From Microbacterium oryzae (lineage in GTDB: Bacteria > Actinomycetota > Actinomycetes > Actinomycetales > Microbacteriaceae), in the NCBI RefSeq assembly GCF_009735645.1, contig NZ_CP032550.1, forward strand, positions 434,001 through 498,000: a stretch of 64,000 bases of DNA, read 5' to 3'. Shown here piece after piece: positions 7,891 through 14,663 of the stretch. The position numbers and the translations under genes are program-made. Below the pieces are notes generated by a model that saw only the letters and a list, made by a program, of their open reading frames with translations, was not told where the DNA came from and did no database searches. How positions within the stretch are numbered: position 1 is the first letter of the stretch; each line of letters opens with the position of its first letter.

Positions 7891-8751
7891 TCAGCGGCGG
7901 TCGCCGCGATCCCCGCGGCCGTCGCGCGGGTCGTCGCGGTGCAGGTAGCGCTCGAAGGCCTGCGCGATGGCGTCGCCCGAGGCGTCGGGCGAGTCGACGG
8001 TGTCGCGCGTCTGCTCGAGCTGGCGGATGTACTCGCTCATCTCGTCGTCGTCGGCCGCGGCGGCATCGATCGACGCCTCCCAGGCAGCCGCATCCGTGGC
8101 GAGGGTCCCCTTCGGCACGATCGCGCCGGTGAGCTCCTCGAGCCGCGTCAGCAGCGCGAGCGTGGCCTTGGGCGACGGGGTCGCTCCGGCGACGTAGTGG
8201 GGGACGCTCGCCCACAGCGACAGCGTCGGGATGCCGGCGGACTCCGCCGCGTCGCCGAGCACCGTGAGGATGCCGACCGGGCCCTCGTACGTCGAGCGCT
8301 CGAGGCCGAGCTGCGCGCGCACGGTGGCGTTCTCGCTGCTCGCGAACACGGAGATGGGCCGGGTGTGCGGCACATCCGACATCATCGAGCCGAGCGTCAC
8401 GAGCCCCGTGATGTCCTCGGCGAGCGCGCGGTCGACGAACTCGCTCGCGAACGAGCGCCACGCGCGTGCGGGCTCGTTGCCCGTGATCGTCCAGAACCAC
8501 ACCTCGCCCGCGCCCTGCGCGGGGCGGTGCAGTGTGGCCTCGGGCCAGCTCAGCGTGTGCCCGCCCTCGCCGTCGGCCTCGCGCTGGGGGCGCGTGTACT
8601 GGTAGTCGAAGTACAGCTCCGGGTCGACGGAGAACGCCCGACGGAGGTCGGCCTCCTCCCGCAGCTGGCGCACCGCGCCCGTGGCGGCCTCTCCGGCGTC
8701 GTTCCAGCCGTCGAAGGCCGCGACGATGATCCTGCGTCCGAGTGTCTGCAC
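7891..8751 (-). CDS. PAC2-family protein (first copy)
   Basis: The 286-aa protein belongs to the PAC2 family, named for eukaryotic proteasome assembly chaperones and widespread in actinobacteria with no settled role. The N-terminal AAFDGWNDAG signature and LVTLGSMMSDVPHTRP core are visible. The C-terminus is acidic and ends in a charged Asp/Arg/Gly tail (DDPRDGRGDRGDRR). GTG 8751 is chosen because a strong GGAGGAGGG ribosome site sits just upstream (8757-8766 region) and the family homology starts at once. It lies beside the trmI-pafBC region where other actinobacteria encode the proteasome. Confidence 0.85.
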   Translation of the reverse strand: MQTLGRRIIVAAFDGWNDAGEAATGAVRQLREEADLRRAFSVDPELYFDYQYTRPQREADGEGGHTLSWPEATLHRPAQGAGEVWFWTITGNEPARAWRSFASEFVDRALAEDITGLVTLGSMMSDVPHTRPISVFASSENATVRAQLGLERSTYEGPVGILTVLGDAAESAGIPTLSLWASVPHYVAGATPSPKATLALLTRLEELTGAIVPKGTLATDAAAWEASIDAAAADDDEMSEYIRQLEQTRDTVDSPDASGDAIAQAFERYLHRDDPRDGRGDRGDRR

Positions 8752-8811
8752 CGGGTTCCCTCCTCCCGCAGCGCGGGTGTCCGTCCAGGGTAGTCCCGGA
8801 CGCCTCCCGAC

Positions 8812-8817
8812 TAGGCT
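8812..8817 (+). promoter_or_regulatory. -10 element (TAGGCT), leaderless HAD gene
   Basis: TAGGCT ends 6 nt before GTG 8824, which points to a leaderless transcript starting at the GTG. Confidence 0.55.
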
Positions 8818-8823
8818 TATCCG

Positions 8824-9492
8824 GTGACACTGACGCAGCCCCTCGCCGTGCTCTGGGACATGGACGGGACCCTCATCGATTCCGAGCCGTACTGGATGGC
8901 CGCGGAGACGCCGCTCGTCGAGAGCTTCGGCGGCACCTGGACCCACGAGGACGCGCTGCAGCTCGTCGGACTCGGGCTGCACGACGCCGCGCGCGTGCTG
9001 CAGACCGCCGGCGTGCGGATGGAGGCGGACGCCATCGTCCAGCACCTCACCGACGAGGTCCTGCGGCAGATGGGCGAGCTCGGCGTGCCGTTCCGGCCGG
9101 GCGCGGCGGAGCTCCTCCGCAGCCTGCGCGACGCGGGCATCCGCACCGGCCTCGTGACGATGTCGATGCACCGGATGGCCGCGGCCATGGTCGACCTGCT
9201 GGGATTCGACGCGTTCGACGTCGTCCTCGGCGGCGATGACGTCGCCCACCCGAAGCCGCATCCCGACCCCTACCTGCACGCCGCCCGCGCGCTCGACGTC
9301 GACATCGCCCACACCGTGGCGATCGAGGACTCGGCGAACGGTCTGCGCTCCGCCGTCGCGTCGGGGGCCGTGTCCCTCGGCGTCCCGCACTTCGTCTCGC
9401 TCGACGGCGTCGGCGCGCACGCGCTGTGGCCGACCCTCGAAGGGCGCGACGCGGAAGACGTGTCCGCGCTGTACCGCGCCCACCGCTCCTGA
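8824..9492 (+). CDS. HAD-superfamily hydrolase (phosphatase-like)
   Basis: The 222-aa protein is a class I HAD hydrolase. Motif I is WDMDGTLID, with D12 as nucleophile and D14 as general acid/base. Motif II is LVTMSMH, motif III is a lysine in HPKPHPDPY, and motif IV is AIEDSANGL. The helical cap between motifs I and II matches the beta-phosphoglucomutase/phosphatase subgroup. The substrate cannot be predicted. The gene begins a run of co-directional genes that continues through trmI with only a short gap. Confidence 0.88.
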   Translation: MTLTQPLAVLWDMDGTLIDSEPYWMAAETPLVESFGGTWTHEDALQLVGLGLHDAARVLQTAGVRMEADAIVQHLTDEVLRQMGELGVPFRPGAAELLRSLRDAGIRTGLVTMSMHRMAAAMVDLLGFDAFDVVLGGDDVAHPKPHPDPYLHAARALDVDIAHTVAIEDSANGLRSAVASGAVSLGVPHFVSLDGVGAHALWPTLEGRDAEDVSALYRAHRS

Positions 9493-9514
9493 CCCCCATC
9501 CTCCGGAGGACCCC

Positions 9515-10516
9515 ATGACCGCGCCTCGCGGCCCCTTCCGCTTCGGCGACCGAGTGCAGCTCACCGGTCCGAAGGGGAAGATGCACACCATCACGCTGCG
9601 CGAACGCGGCGAGCTCCACACCCACCACGGCGTGCTGCGCCACGAGCAGCTCGTCGGGCTGCCCGACGGCTCGGTCGTGGCGAACACCGGCGGGCACGAG
9701 TACCTCGCCCTGCGCCCGCTGCTGCGCGACTTCGTCATGTCGATGCCGCGCGGCGCGGCCATCGTGTACCCGAAGGACGCCGCCGCGATCGTCGCGCAGG
9801 CCGACATCTTCCCGGGCGCGGTGGTCGTCGAGGCCGGCGTCGGCTCGGGCGCCCTGTCGCTGTCGCTGCTGCGCGCGGTGGGCGACTCCGGGCGCCTCGT
9901 CTCCTTCGAGCGCCGCATGGAGTTCGCCGAGGTCGCGATCGCCAACGTGGAGACGTTCTTCGGCGAGCGGCCCGCGCAGTGGTCCGTCGTGGAGGGCGAC
10001 CTCGCCCATGCGCTTCCCGGAGCCGTCGAGCCGGGCAGCGTCGACCGCGTCGTGCTCGACATGCTCGCCCCCTGGGAGGTGCTCGAGCCCGTCGCCGACG
10101 CGCTCGCCCCCGGCGGGGTCGTGATCTGCTACGTCGCCACCGCCACGCAGCTCTCGCGGGTGGCGGAGTTCCTGCGCGGCCTCGGCTGCTTCACGGAGCC
10201 CGAGGCCAGCGAGACGATGGTGCGCGGATGGCACGTCGACGGTCTCGCCGTCCGTCCCGATCACCGCATGGTCGCGCACACCGGCTTCCTCATCACCGCG
10301 CGCCGCCTCGCGCCCGGCGTCGTCCCTCCCGAGGTGAAGCGTCGCGCATCGAAGAAGAGCTACACCGACGACGACCTCGAGGTGTGGACCCCGGGCGCCG
10401 TGGGCGACCGCGACATCACCGACAAGAACCTCCGCAAGCGGGTCCGCGACGCCCAGCGCGCGGCGGAGGGCGCGCGCCTCGCGGCGGCGTCGGGCGAGGA
10501 CGGCGCGGATGCTTAG
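9515..10516 (+). CDS. trmI: tRNA (adenine-58-N1)-methyltransferase TrmI
   Basis: The 333-aa enzyme methylates A58 in the T loop of tRNAs, working as a homotetramer with S-adenosylmethionine. The N-terminal beta-domain (residues 1-90) is followed by a Rossmann methyltransferase domain with the SAM motif VVEAGVGSGALSLSLL near 110 and the DMLAPWE motif near 180. The tail is lysine/arginine rich. ATG 9515 has GGAGGA four bases upstream. In M. tuberculosis the homologue (Rv2118c) lies near the proteasomal ATPase and pup genes. Here the next gene is directly an FKBP lipoprotein. Confidence 0.93.
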   Translation: MTAPRGPFRFGDRVQLTGPKGKMHTITLRERGELHTHHGVLRHEQLVGLPDGSVVANTGGHEYLALRPLLRDFVMSMPRGAAIVYPKDAAAIVAQADIFPGAVVVEAGVGSGALSLSLLRAVGDSGRLVSFERRMEFAEVAIANVETFFGERPAQWSVVEGDLAHALPGAVEPGSVDRVVLDMLAPWEVLEPVADALAPGGVVICYVATATQLSRVAEFLRGLGCFTEPEASETMVRGWHVDGLAVRPDHRMVAHTGFLITARRLAPGVVPPEVKRRASKKSYTDDDLEVWTPGAVGDRDITDKNLRKRVRDAQRAAEGARLAAASGEDGADA

Positions 10517-10519
10517 ACT
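10514..10519 (+). promoter_or_regulatory. -10 element (TAGACT) overlapping the trmI stop codon
   Basis: The hexamer includes the trmI TAG stop and ends 7 nt before GTG 10527, so the FKBP gene can be transcribed on its own as a leaderless message. Confidence 0.5.
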
Positions 10520-10526
10520 GATGCCC

Positions 10527-11510
10527 GTGCGCCAGAAGACCCCCGCTCTGCTCTCCGTCGTCGCCCTGACCGGGCTCGCCCTCACCGGGTGCGCGCCCGC
10601 AGGGAGCGCCGCCGCCTCGTGCGACCGGGCGGCCGGCGCGGACGCGGACCTCGCGACCCTGGTGCAGGTCTCGGGCTCGAGCGACGCGGCCCCCGAGGTC
10701 GACATGCCGACCCCGTTCCCTGTGGACGAGACCGAGTACGTCGATGTCGAGACGGGCGACGGCCCCGCGATCACCGACATGGGGCAGGCCGCCGTGCTCG
10801 ACATGACGCTCTTCGACGGCGCGACGGGGGAGCCGATCATCGGCACCTCCTACAGCGGCGACGAGACCAGCGTCGGCGCGCTGTCGCAGTGGACCACGCA
10901 GTTCCCCGGGCTCGAGGACGCCCTGCAGTGCGCCACGGAGGGCTCTCGCGTCGTCGCCGCGCTCGGCGAGGACGGCATCTCGGACGAGGCCCGGCAGGCG
11001 TATGCGCAGGCCGGCTTCCCGCAGGAGGGGTCGATCGTCGCGGTCGTCGACGTGCGGAAGGTCTACCCGGCCGCCGCGACCGGGTCGCCGCAGTACAACG
11101 ACGGCTTCGGCCTGCCCAGCGTGGTGCGCGCTCCCGACGGCCGGCCCGGGGTCATCGTGCCGGACGCCCCGGCGCCGAAGGAGCTCGTCGTGCAGACGCT
11201 TCTCAAGGGCGACGGCGAGAAGCTCACCGCCTCCGACACGCCGCTCGTGCACTACACGGGCGTGCTGTGGGAGGAGAAGACGGTCTTCGACTCGTCGTGG
11301 GAGAAGGGGTCGCCCGTGCCCTTCCCGCTCGACGGTGTCATCGAGGGCTTCACACAGGGCCTCGTGGGACAGACCGTCGGCTCGCAGGTCATGATCGTCA
11401 TCCCGCCGGAGCTCGGCTACGGCGAGGAGGGCCAGGGCACGATCCCCGGCGACGCCACGCTCGTGTTCGTGGTCGACATCCTCGGCGTGCAGGACGCGCC
11501 CGCGCAGTAG
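10527..11510 (+). CDS. FKBP-type peptidyl-prolyl isomerase lipoprotein, two FKBP-like repeats
   Basis: The protein (327 aa) is an exported lipoprotein. A lipoprotein signal peptide with lipobox LTGC directs lipidation of a cysteine near residue 21. The C-terminal half is a clear FKBP domain (HYTGVLWEEKTVFDSSWEK, VIPPELGYG, LVFVVDILGV), which would catalyse prolyl isomerisation outside the membrane. Residues about 70-185 look like a degenerate first FKBP repeat: a GDGPAITDMG start, FDGATGEPI in place of the F-D-S loop, and a terminal VDVRKVYP strand. GTG 10527 is preferred to ATG 10509 or 10521 because the -10 hexamer lies just upstream. Confidence 0.88.
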   Translation: MRQKTPALLSVVALTGLALTGCAPAGSAAASCDRAAGADADLATLVQVSGSSDAAPEVDMPTPFPVDETEYVDVETGDGPAITDMGQAAVLDMTLFDGATGEPIIGTSYSGDETSVGALSQWTTQFPGLEDALQCATEGSRVVAALGEDGISDEARQAYAQAGFPQEGSIVAVVDVRKVYPAAATGSPQYNDGFGLPSVVRAPDGRPGVIVPDAPAPKELVVQTLLKGDGEKLTASDTPLVHYTGVLWEEKTVFDSSWEKGSPVPFPLDGVIEGFTQGLVGQTVGSQVMIVIPPELGYGEEGQGTIPGDATLVFVVDILGVQDAPAQ

Positions 11511-11541
11511 CGCGGGCGCGCCCCGGCGCCGCCGCCGTCCC

Positions 11542-11547
11542 TAGGAT
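11542..11547 (+). promoter_or_regulatory. -10 element (TAGGAT), leaderless pafB
   Basis: TAGGAT ends 6 nt before GTG 11554. Confidence 0.55.
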
Positions 11548-11553
11548 GGGGAG

Positions 11554-12534
11554 GTGGCCGAGCGGATCCCAGCGGAAGAGCGACTGATGAATCTCGTCGT
11601 CGCCCTCGTGGCGACCGAGATCGGGCTCACCAAGCAGCAGATCCTCGACAGCGTGTCGGGCTACCGGCAGCGTGCCGGCGCCCGGTCCGACGCGCTCGAC
11701 AAGATGTTCGAGCGCGACAAGGACGAGCTGCGCGCACTCGGCGTGCCCCTGGAGACGATCCCCTCCAGCACCGACCCCAACGACCTCCGCGAGGCGCGGT
11801 ACCGGATTCCGAAGTCCGAGTACCTCCTGCCGGAGGACATCGCCTTCACGCCGTCGGAGCTCGCGGTGCTGAGCCTCGCCGGCGACGTCTGGAGCACCGG
11901 CTCGCTCTCCGCCGACGCCCGCTCGGGACTCCGGAAGATCCGGGCGCTGGGGATCGACGTCGACGAGCCGATCCTCGGCTTCGCTCCGCGGCTGACCGCG
12001 CAGGACCCGGCGTTCGCTCCGCTCCAGGCCGCGATCGAGGCCTCCCGCGTCGTGACGTTCGACTACCTCAAGCCGGGCGAGGACCGCGCGAAGCGCCGTA
12101 CCCTCGCACCGCTCGCGCTCGTGGAGTACGAGGGGCGCTGGCACGTGTACGGACGCGACCTCGGCGCGGGCGCCGACCGCACCTTCCTGCTGTCGCGGGT
12201 GACGGGGGAGGTCGTCGCCGAGCGTGAGACCTTCGACCCCGCCGACCGCGAGGGCGCCGGCGACCGCGCGCTGGCCGGCCTCGAGGCCCTCGCTGCCCGG
12301 CAGCGGGCGCTCGTGGAGGTCACGCCCGGCAGCGAGGGCGAGCTGCGCCTGCTGCGTCGGGCGACACCCGCGCGACAGGGGCACCTCGTCTCGTATGTCG
12401 ATCGCCACATCTTCGCCGACGAGCTCGCTTCGTACGGCCCGGAGGTGCGCGTCGTCGAGCCTCCGGAGCTGCGCGACGCGGTCGTCGAGCGGCTGCGGGC
12501 GGCCGCCGCCGTGCACGAGGGAGACGCCTCGTGA
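11554..12534 (+). CDS. pafB: WYL-domain transcriptional regulator PafB
   Basis: The 326-aa protein has an N-terminal winged helix-turn-helix (residues about 8-80), a WYL domain (about 150-230, with FDYLKPGE and RWHVYGRDL segments) and a WCX-type C-terminal extension. In mycobacteria PafB and PafC form a heterodimer that activates the LexA/RecA-independent DNA damage response; their name comes from the proteasome accessory operon. It overlaps pafC by 4 bp (GTGA), so the two are translationally coupled. No pafA or prcBA gene precedes it. Confidence 0.93.
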   Translation: MAERIPAEERLMNLVVALVATEIGLTKQQILDSVSGYRQRAGARSDALDKMFERDKDELRALGVPLETIPSSTDPNDLREARYRIPKSEYLLPEDIAFTPSELAVLSLAGDVWSTGSLSADARSGLRKIRALGIDVDEPILGFAPRLTAQDPAFAPLQAAIEASRVVTFDYLKPGEDRAKRRTLAPLALVEYEGRWHVYGRDLGAGADRTFLLSRVTGEVVAERETFDPADREGAGDRALAGLEALAARQRALVEVTPGSEGELRLLRRATPARQGHLVSYVDRHIFADELASYGPEVRVVEPPELRDAVVERLRAAAAVHEGDAS

Positions 12535-13499
12535 GCGCGCAGCGACCGCTCCTCGCCGGCGACCAGGTGCGGATCCTCCTCACGCTCGTGCCGTTCCTCT
12601 TCGAGCGCGGCGAGGTGAGCGTCGCGGACGCCGCGGCCGAATTCGACGTGACGCCCGAGCAGATGCGCCGCCTCGTGCGCCGGCTGCCCCTCATCGGGCT
12701 GCCGGGCGAGGACGGCTGGTTCCAGATGCCCAACGAGATGTTCGACATCGACTGGGATCTCCTCGACGAGCACGACGCCATCCTCATCAAGGAGAAGGTC
12801 GCGCTCGACCGCGCTCCCCGGCTCACCGCGCGCGAGGCGGCGGCCCTGCTGGCCGGCCTCCAGCTCGCGCGGGGCATCCCGGGCGTCGCCGACTCCGAGG
12901 TGTACGGCCGCCTCGTCGAGAAGCTCGCGCGCGGCGCCTCGGCCGCACCCGCCGATCTCGTCGTGGCGCCCGAGCCCGTCGACGAGGTGCGCACCCTCGT
13001 CTCCCGCGCCCTCGGCGCGCACGTCGCCGTGTCGTTCACCTACCGTGCGCCCGATGCCGGTCCCACCACCCGCACGGTGGACCCCATGAACGTGCTCATC
13101 ACGAACGGCCAGTGGTACCTGCAGGGCTGGTGCCACATGCGTCGCGCGGTGCGCACCTTCCACCTCGACCGCGTGAGCGATGTGCGCCTCACCGACATCC
13201 CCGCCGCGCGCCGCGACGAGCCGGCGCCGGTTGATCCCGGCGAGGGCGAGACCGACCGGATGGCCGTGGTGCGGTATCCGGCGGCCGTCGCCCCGCTGCT
13301 CGGCGACTACCTCCGGCACGCGGAGGTGACGGAGGAGAACGGGATAGCGACCGCGCGCATCCGCCTGGCGGACCCGCAGACCCTGCGGCGCCTGGCGGCG
13401 CGCCTCGGCGGACGGCTGGAGATCGTCTCGCCGGCCGACGCTCGACATGCCGCCCTCTGCTGGGCGCGGGCTGGGCTGGATCTGTACTCCGAGGACTAG
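12531..13499 (+). CDS. pafC: WYL-domain transcriptional regulator PafC
   Basis: The 322-aa paralogue of PafB has the same layout: an N-terminal winged HTH (residues about 10-75), a central linker, a WYL domain (AVSFTYRAPDAG through QWYLQGWCHM near 170-210) and a C-terminal WCX region. It is expected to pair with PafB to turn on DNA-repair genes. The start GTG overlaps the pafB stop, and its own TAG stop overlaps the tatA -10 hexamer. Confidence 0.93.
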   Translation: MSAQRPLLAGDQVRILLTLVPFLFERGEVSVADAAAEFDVTPEQMRRLVRRLPLIGLPGEDGWFQMPNEMFDIDWDLLDEHDAILIKEKVALDRAPRLTAREAAALLAGLQLARGIPGVADSEVYGRLVEKLARGASAAPADLVVAPEPVDEVRTLVSRALGAHVAVSFTYRAPDAGPTTRTVDPMNVLITNGQWYLQGWCHMRRAVRTFHLDRVSDVRLTDIPAARRDEPAPVDPGEGETDRMAVVRYPAAVAPLLGDYLRHAEVTEENGIATARIRLADPQTLRRLAARLGGRLEIVSPADARHAALCWARAGLDLYSED

Positions 13500-13502
13500 A
13501 AT
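13497..13502 (+). promoter_or_regulatory. -10 element (TAGAAT) for tatAC
   Basis: TAGAAT overlaps the pafC stop and would give a leader of about 33 nt containing GGAGA before the tatA ATG. Confidence 0.5.
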
Positions 13503-13541
13503 CGGCCTCGACCCCGGACTACCGACCGATGGAGACCCCTC

Positions 13542-13802
13542 ATGCTCGGCAACCTCAACGGCTGGCACCTTCTCATCCTGCTCGCCGTCATCCTCCTCCT
13601 CTTCGGGGCCGCCCGACTCCCCGCGCTCGCGAAGAGCGTCGGTCAGTCCGCCCGCGTGTTCAAGGGCGAGATGAAGCAGATGAAGGAGGAGAGCGGGGAC
13701 GAGCAGGCGACGAAGCCCGCCGACACCGGCTACACCCTGAATGGCGAGCCCGTGGAGCGCCCTCGCGCCGACGGCACCGCCGGCGGCTCTCCGCAGAGCT
13801 AG
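13542..13802 (+). CDS. tatA: Sec-independent protein translocase TatA
   Basis: The 86-aa protein starts with a short periplasmic segment and one membrane helix (LLILLAVILLLFG, residues about 9-21). The FGAARLPALAKSVG amphipathic helix typical of TatA follows, then a charged tail. TatA oligomers form the pore for folded twin-arginine substrates with TatC. tatC starts 6 bp downstream, so the two are co-transcribed. A TatB gene is not next to them. Confidence 0.94.
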   Translation: MLGNLNGWHLLILLAVILLLFGAARLPALAKSVGQSARVFKGEMKQMKEESGDEQATKPADTGYTLNGEPVERPRADGTAGGSPQS

Positions 13803-13808
13803 CGCGGC

Positions 13809-14624
13809 ATGGCGACGACCGACACGGAGGTCGCCGTGCCGGACGACCAGCCCTACCGCGACCGGAAGATGACCCTCGGCGCGCACCTCATCGAGCTGCG
13901 CCGACGGCTCATGATCGCGGCCGCGGCGCTGGTCGTGGGCATGGTGGTCGCCTTCATCATCACCGACCCCGTCATCACGCTGCTGACGGAGCCGATCGCG
14001 CACATCGCGCGCACCCGCGGTGACGACTTCGCGCAGCTGAACTTCGACTCCGTCACCGCCGGATTCGACATGCGCATGCGGATCGCGTTCGCGCTGGGCC
14101 TGCTGATGTCTGCGCCCGTGTGGCTGTGGCAGATCTGGGCGTTCATCATGCCGGGTCTCACGCGCAAGGAGGTGCGCTACACCGTCTGGTTCATGGTCAC
14201 GGCCATCCCGCTGTTCTTCGTGGGCTGCTACGTCGGACTCGTGATCATGCCGCACGTGATCGAGCTGATGGCCTCGTTCGTGCCCGAGGCCGGTGCGCAG
14301 TTCTACAAGTACGACTACTACTACGACTTCGTCTTCAAGCTGCTGCTCGTCCTCGGCGTCGCCTTCGTGAGCCCCGTGTTCCTCGTCGCGGTGAATCTCG
14401 CGGGCATCGTCTCGGGCAAGGCGATCATGAGGGGCTGGCGCATCGCCGTCGTCGTAGCGACTGCATTCGCCGCCATCGCCACGCCCGCAGCCGACATCAC
14501 CTCCATGCTGCTGCTGGCAGGCATCCTCATCGTGCTGTACGTCCTGGCGGGCCTGCTGTCGATGCTGTTCGATCGGCGCAAGCGCAAGCGCCATCCGGAG
14601 ATGTTCGTCGATCCCGACGCCTGA
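13809..14624 (+). CDS. tatC: Sec-independent protein translocase TatC
   Basis: The 271-aa protein has six predicted membrane helices and the TatC features HLIELRRRL near the N-terminus, the periplasmic FDM-type loop (SVTAGFDMRMRIA), FIMPGLTRKE and a YKYDYYYDF region. It recognises the twin-arginine signal peptide in the cytoplasmic membrane. It sits immediately after tatA. Confidence 0.96.
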   Translation: MATTDTEVAVPDDQPYRDRKMTLGAHLIELRRRLMIAAAALVVGMVVAFIITDPVITLLTEPIAHIARTRGDDFAQLNFDSVTAGFDMRMRIAFALGLLMSAPVWLWQIWAFIMPGLTRKEVRYTVWFMVTAIPLFFVGCYVGLVIMPHVIELMASFVPEAGAQFYKYDYYYDFVFKLLLVLGVAFVSPVFLVAVNLAGIVSGKAIMRGWRIAVVVATAFAAIATPAADITSMLLLAGILIVLYVLAGLLSMLFDRRKRKRHPEMFVDPDA

Positions 14625-14650
14625 TCGACGCCGGCGGTCCGCACGGCGGG

Positions 14651-14656
14651 TAGTGT
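14651..14656 (+). promoter_or_regulatory. -10 element (TAGTGT), leaderless helY
   Basis: TAGTGT ends 7 nt before ATG 14664. Confidence 0.55.
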
Positions 14657-14663
14657 TCGGAAT

